From Leuctra nigra (Eukaryota; Arthropoda; Insecta; Plecoptera; Leuctridae): a DNA stretch of 64,000 bases. Shown here piece by piece: positions 53,411-64,000 of this stretch (its first letter is position 1; the number at the start of each line of letters is the position of its first letter). A model generated the notes under the pieces. That model saw nothing but the letters and a program-made list of their open reading frames with translations, did no database searches and was not told where the DNA came from. Location: positions 16,520,316-16,584,315 of the forward strand of contig OW203768.1 in the NCBI GenBank assembly GCA_934045905.1, read 5' to 3'. A program made the translations under genes and the position numbers.

Positions 53411-56215
53411 TCTTGAAATATTTGAAAAATGAATACTAAATTTTCGTCCCTGCCTTCTTGATGCTTCAGTTCCAAGACCTGTAGAGCATCTGATAGTTGC
53501 AAACGCATCAAATCGGATGCATGTATCGGATGCAGTGGCTAGAAGGCTCGCTCATCAACGCGTTACACTGAGCGTTTTTCTTGTCTTATGATTTCCTCCA
53601 GAAAAGTCAAGTGATGCTTTTCTCAGTGGGTGCTTATAGATTCGAAAAACGTATGTATAATGCTATAATTAATAATAGTATTATCTCTCACTTAACTGTG
53701 TTTTTGGTACCAAGTCAAAGATAATTTACGTTAGCAGATATTACTTTTTGTTTATCAGCTCCAAGGTTATGCTCGATTAAATTTGAGGTTATGACAGTCA
53801 CACTCACGTATTTAATTCTATTTATCCCTCACTTTATTAAATTCATGGATGAAACATGCCACTCCGTATATATACAATACAACCCTTTGAAATACATATT
53901 TCAAAATAATATGGAATGTTCACACTCGAAAACGCAATTACTATAAACTAGGCCCGAAACACTAAAATGGCGGCAAATTAATTTACAACCGTCAGCGCCC
54001 TCTGTAGTTAATAAACTCCCACGCATTTACACACCCGACGAATCGGAAAATCGCCTACATCATCATATTAGTTTATCGTCCATTCACCAGCAGGGCGCGG
54101 TATTATTTCCCTGTGTGTTTACTGTGTTCATTATGAATCAAAGCGGTCGCATATCTGGCCGGGTCATCTGTGTTGAACGTATCCTATAGATGACAAGCTA
54201 AATCCCCCATCAGTAATTTACACACTGGCGGCTATATTTAGTGTGTACCTCGCTGATGAAAATGGCCCAGTGACCCGAGGATGGGAAGCTGTGGCCTACT
54301 GGACCGTGAGCAGGTGTTTTTAAGTGTGGGAGGCACGCGGAGGTAAATTCTAGGGGATTTCAGAAATATAGTTGTAATTTTTGAACCATAGCTGTAATAT
54401 GAAAAATAGTTTACGTGGATTTTTCTTGAAACGGGGATTGAATTGATAATTTTAACTTTGAAATTTAATATTTTTACCCAAACTGACACAAATTAAAATG
54501 TATCTATTTTTCAATTTTGCGTCGATTTGGCCACAAATATATTTATAAGTGGCTGTTTATTTTTTTTAGATCAACTCAAGAAGCATTCCTACATAATCTA
54601 TTTTTTAAATTTTCAATATTTTCTATGGTTCAAAAGTTATAAGGAGAATTGTCCGAAGAATTGACCTCTGCGTACACAGGACTCCTAACATTACTGCGAC
54701 ATTGTTGATACGGAGGGGCCTTTGAGAGCGGAGGCTGTCAGAGAGAGTTTACAGGTGATCTGGGCTGTGAATCAGAGGGGCTTAAGTCGGGGGGTCACGG
54801 TGGGGGCGGTCAAAGAGCTGGCGTTGTCAAAGAGAGTGTAGTGTACACTGCGAGGGCGTTGTGGTCCTGTCCTGTACAGATTGTCAGGTTTGTTGACTCG
54901 ATGCAAATTACTACCACAATGCTGATGTATACGTTCAGAATACACTGTGCTGGTTTTACAAGCGTCAATTCATTGTGGGCTCCATTGTGCAGTTTTTTAA
55001 TAGCGTACTGTATTTATTTTTGAAATGACATCATACCGATAAAGCTGAAATTATGAATTCGCACTGGCACTTATGTCAATAGTTTTTTTTGCAAAATTCT
55101 CTGATTGATTCAAGTGAAAATGAACCGTTTCTCTGATCACGTTCAAACTTTGCAAAGGTCATGAAGTCCGTTATTATACCGTATTTGACCATCTTTGACA
55201 AACTTTCATTGACCTTACATCATGAACTGTCATGAACTTTGAAATAAATTAGCTTACTGAAGGTAAATTATTTTATCTGATTTAACGTTGTCTCTATTTG
55301 AGTCAAGAATTGTGAATTTTTTAACAGATAGTTATTTCCAAAATCTCAACTTCTTTTTGAAGATTAATAATATTTTTAATTTTTTTAAATTTCGTCCCAT
55401 AGTTGTGTGTAGTTCCAGAGTGTAAAGTAATAGTCTAATAAGACTCTTGTTATTTGTTCGTCTACGTAGCTGGTGAAGCGAGGTTGATTGCTTCGAGAAC
55501 TAATCACAATTCTCATGTCGGATGAGTAAGTCTGCTTCTCAGCCGGTGTAAGTCATAGCGCGCGTTTGTACGAATAAATTGGATTTCTTCCAACCATGAA
55601 GCTGCAAGACGAACCGATGTTTCGTTTCATGGGAATTTCATCTGAATTACAATATATTCATCTCCAATGACGTTATATTTCTGATAAATTTTGCTACGTC
55701 TTCAGATTACTCTGCAAAATGTAAAATGTCCCTTTTCTTCTTCCCAGAAATATTATAAAGATTTTGTCCACTTACGTTTTCTAACTAAGAAATTAAACTG
55801 TTTTGTTGTGTAGTTTAGTAGATATATATTTTTTTTTATTTGTGTTATTTTTCTTTAGGAATATGAACTAGTATCAAAACTACACACAACAATTGCACAA
55901 TGGCGCCCCAAAAAGGGTGACTTCGTCGTCTCCATATATTTATTTTAATTTTTTTGATCTCGAGTTTGAGCCCCCGATTAGCAATTGACATTTTGAGCGT
56001 CCAATATTGAAAATACTACATTTTTAAGATTTGTAATAATTTACTTAGTCGATGTCAGAGAATATTCTTTTCTTTTTCTGTTCCCTTTGACGTACTATTT
56101 GTAATAACCTTGCCACATCTCGATCGCGGCGGCCGGGGTGAACGCTCATGTAGCGTCGCCGTCGTCCGCAAATAGCCTCGTCTGACTAGACGCCGATGAG
56201 GAAACAACAACACAT
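53411..56215. other. 2.8 kb AT-rich stretch, nothing recognised
   Basis: No arrays or element ends seen, and the longest frames are about 60-85 codons on either strand. Confidence 0.5.
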
Positions 56216-56219
56216 TCCC

Positions 56220-56900
56220 AGCGTCGTCGCGACGCCCTGTTCATAGTTCACGTCCGTCATCGCGCGGCTATGTCCACGACGTCGCAGCTGGACGCCGCGC
56301 CATGTCCACGACGTCGCAGCTGGACGCCGCGCTATGTCCACGACGTCGCAGCTGGACGCCGCGCTATGTCCACGACGTCGCAGCTGGACGCCGCGCTATG
56401 TCCACGACGTCGCAGCTGGACGCCGCGCTATGTCCACGACGTCGCAGCTGGACGCCGCGCTATGTCCACGACGTCGCAGCTGGACGCCGCGCTATGTCCA
56501 CGACGTCGCAGCTGGACGCCGCGCTATGTCCACGACGTCGCAGCTGGACGCCGCGCTATGTCCACGACGTCGCAGCTGGACGCCGCGCTATGTCCACGAC
56601 GTCGCAGCTGGACGCCGCGCTATGTCCACGACGTCGCAGCTGGACGCCGCGCTATGTCCACGACGTCGCAGATGGACGCCGCGCTATGTCCACGACGTCG
56701 CAGCTGGACGCCGCGCCATGTCCACGACGTCGCAGCTGGACGCCGCGCTATGTCCACGACGACGGTCCCAGCTGGTGGCGACGCCTGTTACATAGTTCAC
56801 GTCCGTCATCGCGCGGCTATGTCCACGACGTCGCAGCTGGACGTCGCGCTATGTCCACGACGACGCTCCCAGCTGGTGGCGACGTCGTCCTGCATTCCGT
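56220..56900. repeat. 32 bp minisatellite, 15-16 units, with duplicated borders
   Basis: ATGTCCACGACGTCGCAGCT begins a 32 bp unit at 56270, 56302 and so on to 56750 without any length change. The left border phrase (ATAGTTCACGTCCGTCATCG, 56235) recurs at 56790, followed by one more unit and GACGCTCCCAGCTGG. The unit has no stop codon in any plus-strand frame, so three overlapping frames of 153-210 codons result. Confidence 0.95.
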
Positions 56901-56944
56901 AGTGGACGATGAAACATGATAGCATATTGCACTCATCATTGGAC

Positions 56945-57185
56945 GAAGCAAGAGGCTTGCACTCATGACCGGTCCCGGGTTCGATTCGTGGTTTCGTCCT
57001 TTCTGACTAAGGTTACTTCGTGGTTTATCTCACTCGATGCTGGAAAAGTCCCCTATAGCAATAGGCCACGACACGACTGTCTTTTTCATACACCATCCTT
57101 TCCTTCTTCATCATCTCCTATCATCAGCATCTTTCAGTCATCGCCATTAGCCTAATTGCAGAACAGTGTGAGTGTGAAGTTATAA
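56945..57185 (+). mobile_element. tRNA-derived SINE, nearly full length
   Basis: GGTTCGATTCGTGG (B box near 56991), CTTCGTGGTTTATCTCACTC, CAATAGGCCACGACACG, CATCATCTCCTATCATC and TCGCCATTAGCCTAATTGC follow in SINE order. Diverged from the copy at 16625, mostly by substitutions. Confidence 0.75.
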
Positions 57186-57189
57186 GAGG

Positions 57190-58585
57190 ATTCGGCATTT
57201 GGGCTTGTTGTATACGTTTTCCTCGTTTTTTTTTTACAATTTTTGCATAATTGCTTTGTTCTTTAAGGGAAAAAAAACATATTTATTAGCAGGATTCGTC
57301 GTAATTAATAATTATTAATTAGCATCCTTACTTGGATGGACATTTATGAACATCATTTGATCGAAAATAAGGACCAAAATCTTCCAAGTGGTCGTCATAA
57401 TTTGTTTTCTAATCTTTTTGAGATCTCTCCTAAAGCGCTGTGAACTTTGTATGGACTTTTTAATATTTTATCTTAACTCCCCTCCCCCATTGGATACATT
57501 TTTTAACATGGTTTCTCTACCAACACGGGTATTTTAATTTCTCTTTGCTTATGGCGCCTCTTGGCTTGCAAAGATCTCTATGCGATTGTGGAATAAAATT
57601 CTATTCTTTCAAAGATCGTTCGTTCGTTCATTTAGTCGTTATTCTGCGACTTCCCCAGTTTCTTCCGGAATAAAAATATTCTTCTCCGACGTTTCATGTT
57701 TCTGAAAAGATGAAATGTAAATTCCCTTCCGCTGGCGTTTATTTACGCGGTTGAATGTACTTATTGGCTAATAAAAGTCATAAATAGAATTTCCAAGCCG
57801 AAACAAGCTAGTCTAATTCACATTAATAAAGACGTTTCCGAATGCATTATTCAAAGATCCCCGAGACAACAGAAAACTTCCACCCTGTGAAAACTTTTCA
57901 CTTCTACAAGTTTTTATGTCTCCCTCTTTTTTTATCCATTCTTCTTTTCGTTTGAATAATTAAATGAAAACTTCGGACATTCAGAACTAAGGCAATAAAA
58001 TCGTGCTTCGTTTTGTATTGGGGCGGGAAAGTTTTGAATATTGAATTCAATTTCTGTGTGTGTTTTTTCCCTTTATTTCCAAGAGAGGTCGGTATCGAGG
58101 AAAGTTTTTTAGACTTTGTGAATATGAAAATCATATTTTGTAAATTGTTTGAGAAACGCATAAATCATCGAGGAATGTGAAAAGTTGTTATACCTGTCCT
58201 GGAATTCCGAGGAAACTTTAAGTCAACACAAATTAAAGATACATTTCTAAATCGTTTGAGAACAAAACACGTGGAACGCATTCAGAATGCTTTGACAAAT
58301 TCTAATCAGAATTGTTGATAGAAAGTTTTCCAGTTGGCTTGACACAAAAACTGATCAAAAGCTGAGTCGTAATTGGTTATCTTAGTGGTTTCATTAATAT
58401 GTTTCCTTATTGATAAAAACCGTTTTATGGATCTTAGATAATGTTTTGACATTTTGTTTAGGGTATGTCGACTTTCTCTTCACTTCATTTTACAGAATTT
58501 AATTTTCGACAATTATTATCTGACCTATAAATTTTATCACGAAACATAACAAAACTCGCCATCGCACTTCCCTTCGCGTTGACCC
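57190..58585. other. AT-rich spacer, nothing recognised
   Basis: Short frames only. Confidence 0.5.
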
Positions 58586-58589
58586 CATT

Positions 58590-58675
58590 AAGACGTCTTC
58601 GCCCAAGACGCGCATAACGTCTCGCCCAAGATGCGCATAACGTCTGGACGAAGACGCGCAGAACGTCTCGCCGAG
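58590..58675. repeat. 23 bp minisatellite, about 3.5 units
   Basis: CGCCCAAGACGCGCATAACG followed by TCT repeats with variants (GATGCGC, GGACGAAGACGCGC, CAGAACG). It keeps a minus-strand frame of 85 codons open. Confidence 0.82.
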
Positions 58676-58679
58676 AGAT

Positions 58680-59555
58680 GACCTTTCCTCGAGCCATCAT
58701 CGTCTGGTCTCGCGTCCGAGAATAGCCTCGAGACATTTTCACGCGGAAAGTGCAACTCTGCGATGCATCATGCAGCTATCTAAGTCGAGTGCCACGGTGA
58801 GAGGGTATTGTCTCCGTGGCTATACATAGAGGCGGTTGTAGACGGCGCGGTTAGACGTAGGGGGCGATGACCCGGGTATTAGAGGGGTGCGAGAACGTCG
58901 AGATATTCGGGAGTTACTTGAGGATTGAACGTAATCGGGTGACACCTCGTATCGGAACGTCGGGAAGGGGGAAATAATCTACAAAAATAGGATGCATCAC
59001 TCGTGGTATATTTTTTCGTGGGAAATTTGCACTTAGCTTTTTGATACTAAGTTGACTTTTTGACGAAATAGAATCGAAGCCCTTCATGTCTACCGCTCGG
59101 ATTACTCAAGAGGAAGTGCGAACAAACCACCATTCAAAATAGTCGTCAGCGTATGGCATAAGGTTAAAAGCATGGAATAAATGCGACTTATAATACTACA
59201 GACACGGAAGCCACTAACCACAAAGTAATTTTGAAACTTCCTCAGGTTTGCAAATTTAATTGTTGATTTCTTTGCAACTTACGTTCGTTGACTTGATAAT
59301 ATTTATACCGGGAAATTCCAGATAGATCTTGAAATCATAATCATATATTACAAATACTCTATAAATTCAGAGATGTTGCTATATTTTATGATTTATTATT
59401 ATTGCCATTTATTTGCCCGAGAGCACGGTGCTGAAATACCTGAAATTTGGGTGGCAATCGACTAATTGGGACCTCTTAGAAACTTATTGACAGCATTGTC
59501 TAACACATCCTGATAATCTCAACATATAGTCATGGTCATATTGCATCTGCTGCGT
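58680..59555. other. Unassigned spacer
   Basis: A GC-richer part near 58680-58960, then AT-rich DNA up to the satellite edge. No gene recognised. Confidence 0.45.
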
Positions 59556-59559
59556 AACA

Positions 59560-62500
59560 GTTGTCGATGTCGAGCTACATCTTCCACTTGTAACCAATGG
59601 CGACGGCGATGTGCAGGGGAGATGTATAGTACCTGGAGTGCAAGTGCACTGGAATGCAGCAACGGCCGCATGGCACAAGCATGGCAGAGGTTGTCGATGT
59701 CGAGCTACATCTTCCACTTGTAACCAATAGCGACGGCGATGTGCAGGGAGTTTAGTACCTGGAGTGCAAGTGCACTGGAATGCAGCGACGGCCGCATGGC
59801 ACAAGCATGGCAGAGGTTGTCGATGTCGAGCTACATCTTCCACTTGTAACCAATAGCGACGGCGATGTGTAGGGAGTTGTAGTACCTGGAGTGCAAGTGC
59901 ACTGGAATGCAGCGACGGCCGCATGGCACAAGCATGGCAGAGGTTGTCGATGTCGAGCTACATCTTCCACTTGTAACCAATAGCGACGGCGATGTGCAGG
60001 GGAGTTGTAGTACCTGGAGTGCAAGTGCACTGGAATGCAGCGACGGCCGCATGGCACAAGCATGGCAGAGGTTGTCGATGTCGAGCTACATCTTCCACTT
60101 GTAACCAATAGCGACGGCGATGTGCAGGGGAGATGTATAGTACCTGGAGTGCAAGTGCACTGGAATGCAGCGACGGCCGCATGGCACAAGCATGGCAGAG
60201 GTTGTCGATGTCGAGCTACATCTTCCACTTGTAACCAATAGCGACGGCGATGTGCAGGGAGTTGTAGTACCTGGAGTGCAAGTGCACTGGAATGCAGCGA
60301 CGGCCGCATGGCACAAGCATGGCAGAGGTTGTCGATGTCGAGCTACATCTTCCACTTGTAACCGATAGCGACGGCGATGTGCAGGGAGATGTAGTACCTG
60401 GAGTGCAAGTGCACTGGAATGCAGCGACGGCCGCATGGCACAAGCATGGCAGAGGTTGTCGATGTCGAGCTACATCTTCCACTTGTAACCAATAGCGACG
60501 GCGATGTGCAGGGGAGATGTATAGTACCTGGAGTGCAAGTGCACTGGAATGCAGCGACGGCCGCATGGCACAAGCATGGCAAAGGTTGTCGATGTCGAGC
60601 TACATCTTCCACTTGTAACCAATAGCGACAGCGATGTGCAGGGAGTTTAGTACCTGGAGTGCAAGTGCACTGGAATGCAGCGACGGCCGCATGGCACAAG
60701 CATGGCAGAGGTTGTCGATGTCGAGCTACATCTTCCACTTGTAACCAATAGCGACGGCGATGTGCAGGGAGATGTAGTACCTGGAGTGCAAGTGCACTGG
60801 AATGCAGCGACGGCCGCATGGCACAAGCATGGCAGAGGTTGTCGATGTCGAGCTACATCTTCCACTTGTAACCAATAGCGACGGCGATGTGCAGGGAGAT
60901 GTAGTACCTGGAGTGCAAGTGCACTGGAATGCAGCGACGGCCGCATGGCACAAGCATGGCAGAGGTTGTCGATGTCGAGCTACATCTTCCACTTGTAACC
61001 AATAGCGACAGCGATGTGCAGGGAGATGTAGTACCTGGAGTGCAAGTGCACTGGAATGCAGCGACGGCCGCATGGCACAAGCATGGCAGAGGTTGTCGAT
61101 GTCGAGCTACATCTTCCACTTGTAACCAATAGCGACAGCGATGTGCAGGGAGATGTAGTACCTGGAGTGCAAGTGCACTGGAATGCAGCGACGGCCGCAT
61201 GGCACAAGCATGGCAGAGGTTGTCGATGTCGAGCTACATCTTCCACTTGTAACCAATAGCGACAGCGATGTGCAGGGGAGATGTAGTACCTGGAGTGCAA
61301 GTGCACTGGAATGCAGCGACGGCCGCATGGCACAAGCATGGCAGAGGTTGTCGATGTCGAGCTACATCTTCCACTTGTAACCAATAGCGACGGCGATGTG
61401 CAGGGAGATGTAGTACCTGGAGTGCAAGTGCACTGGAATGCAGCGACGGCCGCATGGCACAAGCATGGCAGAGGTTGTCGATGTCGAGCTACATCTTCCA
61501 CTTGTAACCAATAGCGACAGCGATGTGCAGGGGAGATGTAGTACCTGGAGTGCAAGTGCACTGGAATGCAGCGACGGCCGCATGGCACAAGCATGGCAGA
61601 GGTTGTCGATGTCGAGCTACATCTTCCACTTGTAACCAATAGCGACGGCGATGTGCAGGGAGTTTAGTACCTGGAGTGCAAGTGCACTGGAATGCAGCGA
61701 CGGCCGCATGGCACAAGCATGGCAGAGGTTGTCGATGTCGAGCTACATCTTCCACTTGTAACCAATAGCGACAGCGATGTGCAGGGAGATGTAGTACCTG
61801 GAGTGCAAGTGCACTGGAATGCAGCGACGGCCGCATGGCACAAGCATGGCAGAGGTTGTCGATGTCGAGCTACATCTTCCACTTGTAACCAATAGCGACG
61901 GCGATGTGTAGGGGAGATGTAGTACCTGGAGTGCAAGTGCACTGGAATGCAGCGACGGCCGCATGGCACAAGCATGGCAGAGGTTGTCGATGTCGAGCTA
62001 CATCTTCCACTTGTAACCAATAGCGACGGCGATGTGTAGGGGAGATGTAGTACCTGGAGTGCAAGTGCACTGGAATGCAGCGACGGCCGCATGGCACAAG
62101 CATGGCAGAGGTTGTCGATGTCGAGCTACATCTTCCACTTGTAACCAATAGCGACAGCGATGTGCAGGGAGATGTAGTACCTGGAGTGCAAGTGCACTGG
62201 AATGCAGCGACGGCCGCATGGCACAAGCATGGCAGAGGTTGACGATGTCGAGCTACATCTTCCACTTGTAACCAATAGCGACGGCGATGTGCAGGGAGTT
62301 TAGTACCTGGAGTGCAAGTGCACTGGAATGCAGCGACGGCCGCATGGCACAAGCATGGCAGAGGTTGTCGATGTCGAGCTACATCTTCCACTTGTAACCA
62401 ATAGCGACGGCGATGTGCAGGGAGTTGTAGTACCTAGAGTGCAAGTGCACTGGAATGCAGCGACGGCCGCATGGCACAAGCATGGCAGAGGTTGTCGATG

Positions 62501-64000
62501 TCGAGCTACATCTTCCACTTGTAACCAATAGCGACGGCGATGTGCAGGGAGTTTAGTACCTGGAGTGCAAGTGCACTGGAATGCAGCGACGGCCGCATGG
62601 CACAAGCATGGCAGAGGTTGTCGATGTCGAGCTACATCTTCCACTTGTAACCAATAGCGACGGCGATGTGCAGGGGAGATGTATAGTACCTGGAGTGCAA
62701 GTGCACTGGAATGCAGCGACGGCCGCATGGCACAAGCATGGCAGAGGTTGTCGATGTCGAGCTACATCTTCCACTTGTAACCAATAGCGACGGCGATGTG
62801 CAGGGAGTTTAGTACCTGGAGTGCAAGTGCACTGGAATGCAGCGACGGCCGCATGGCACAAGCATGGCAGAGGTTGTCGATGTCGAGCTACATCTTCCAC
62901 TTGTAACCAATAGCGACGGCGATGTGCAGGGGAGATGTATAGTACCTGGAGTGCAAGTGCACTGGAATGCAGCGACGGCCGCATGGCACAAGCATGGCAG
63001 AGGTTGTCGATGTCGAGCTACATCTTCCACTTGTAACCAATAGCGACGGCGATGTGCAGGGAGTTTAGTACCTGGAGTGCAAGTGCACTGGAATGCAGCG
63101 ACGGCCGCATGGCACAAGCATGGCAGAGGTTGTCGATGTCGAGCTACATCTTCCACTTGTAACCAATAGCGACGGCGATGTGCAGGGAGATGTAGTACCT
63201 GGAGTGCAAGTGCACTGGAATGCAGCGACGGCCGCATGGCACAAGCATGGCAGAGGTTGTCGATGTCGAGCTACATCTTCCACTTGTAACCAATAGCGAC
63301 AGCGATGTGCAGGGGAGATGTAGTACCTGGAGTGCAAGTGCACTGGAATGCAGCGACGGCCGCATGGCACAAGCATGGCAGAGGTTGTCGATGTCGAGCT
63401 ACATCTTCCACTTGTAACCAATAGCGACGGCGATGTGCAGGGGAGATGTATAGTACCTGGAGTGCAAGTGCACTGGAATGCAGCGACGGCCGCATGGCAC
63501 AAGCATGGCAGAGGTTGTCGATGTCGAGCTACATCTTCCACTTGTAACCAATAGCGACGGCGATGTGCAGGGAGATGTAGTACCTGGAGTGCAAGTGCAC
63601 TGGAATGCAGCGACGGCCGCATGGCACAAGCATGGCAGAGGTTGTCGATGTCGAGCTACATCTTCCACTTGTAACCAATAGCGACGGCGATGTGCAGGGG
63701 AGATGTATAGTACCTGGAGTGCAAGTGCACTGGAATGCAGCGACGGCCGCATGGCACAAGCATGGCAGAGGTTGTCGATGTCGAGCTACATCTTCCACTT
63801 GTAACCAATAGCGACGGCGATGTGCAGGGAGATGTAGTACCTGGAGTGCAAGTGCACTGGAATGCAGCGACGGCCGCATGGCACAAGCATGGCAGAGGTT
63901 GTCGATGTCGAGCTACATCTTCCACTTGTAACCAATAGCGACGGCGATGTGCAGGGAGATGTAGTACCTGGAGTGCAAGTGCACTGGAATGCAGCGACGG
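59560..64000. repeat. Satellite, 126-130 bp, about 35 copies, open at the right edge
   Basis: GTTGTCGATGTCGAGCTACA recurs every 126-130 bp from 59560 to the end of the window. The bulk of the unit is nearly invariant. Length changes sit in one junction between GATGTGCAGGG and GTACCTGG, with forms GAGTTTA, GAGTTGTA, GAGATGTA and GGAGATGTATA. A 126 + 130 bp dimer alternates around 62547-63060. The unit holds AGTGCAAGTGCACT, a near-palindrome. Frames of up to 219 codons on the minus strand come from length variation and are not genes. Confidence 0.97.

Noticed and set aside
56270..56902. Repeat protein encoded by the 32 bp array
   Set aside because: All three forward frames are open to a similar extent, which argues for composition rather than selection on one frame.
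60980..61639. 219-codon minus-strand frame in the 127 bp satellite
   Set aside because: Repeat artefact. The same segments appear in different frames depending on the junction length, and the plus strand is open as well.

Overview
This window looks like non-coding, repeat-dominated nuclear DNA from an arthropod, most likely an insect and perhaps a hemipteran. I could not tie the taxon to any diagnostic gene. The background is AT-rich. It carries tRNA-derived SINEs, hAT-type and TA- or TTA-flanked miniature inverted-repeat elements, LINE remnants, 11-23 bp runs of pure G or C, and many tandem arrays. I found no complete protein-coding gene, rRNA, intact tRNA, CRISPR array or bacterial-style operon. 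Most long open frames here are by-products of stop-free tandem repeats.

Layout. 0-6 kb: degenerate hAT ends, a perfect 3 x 54 bp array, a MITE with 28 bp terminal repeats, SINE fragments and a CpG-rich block. 6.5-8.9 kb: 14 copies of a 173 bp satellite. 9.5-11.1 kb: a hAT-like element with a perfect 8 bp target-site duplication (TSD), a second one nested inside it, and a third at the edge of the next satellite. 11.1-13.2 kb: 11 copies of a 186-187 bp satellite, then a MITE, a SINE and one decayed monomer. 14-18.5 kb: inverted-repeat elements, one full-length SINE and a short retroposon with an 11 bp TSD. 18.7-24.6 kb: 44 copies of a 133 bp satellite, each carrying the E2F/DP-type motif TTTGGCGGGAAA. 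This is followed by a nested insertion and about 1 kb of decayed units that still show the motif. 27-33.5 kb: minisatellites, a SINE fragment, a LINE 3' end and a long AT-rich stretch without features. 34-49.5 kb: many fold-back elements, a possible cysteine-rich terminal exon (minus strand, about 34.84-35.08 kb), a 3 x 134 bp CpG-rich repeat, an 18 bp x 28 array carrying AGGTCA-type half-sites, and TSD-bounded hAT-like and Harbinger-like MITEs. 51.4-58.7 kb: 21 bp and 32 bp minisatellites, two more SINEs and a second retroposon copy. 59.56-64 kb: about 35 copies of a 126-130 bp satellite that runs off the end of the window.

The parts do not form a pathway. What ties them together is genome dynamics: arrays expand by unequal exchange, transposons land in them and split them, and edge units decay. 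Two of the main satellites, the 134 bp triplet and several single-copy blocks carry the CACGTG palindrome, and the largest satellite carries an E2F-type motif. Whether these motifs bind protein is the main biological question the window raises.
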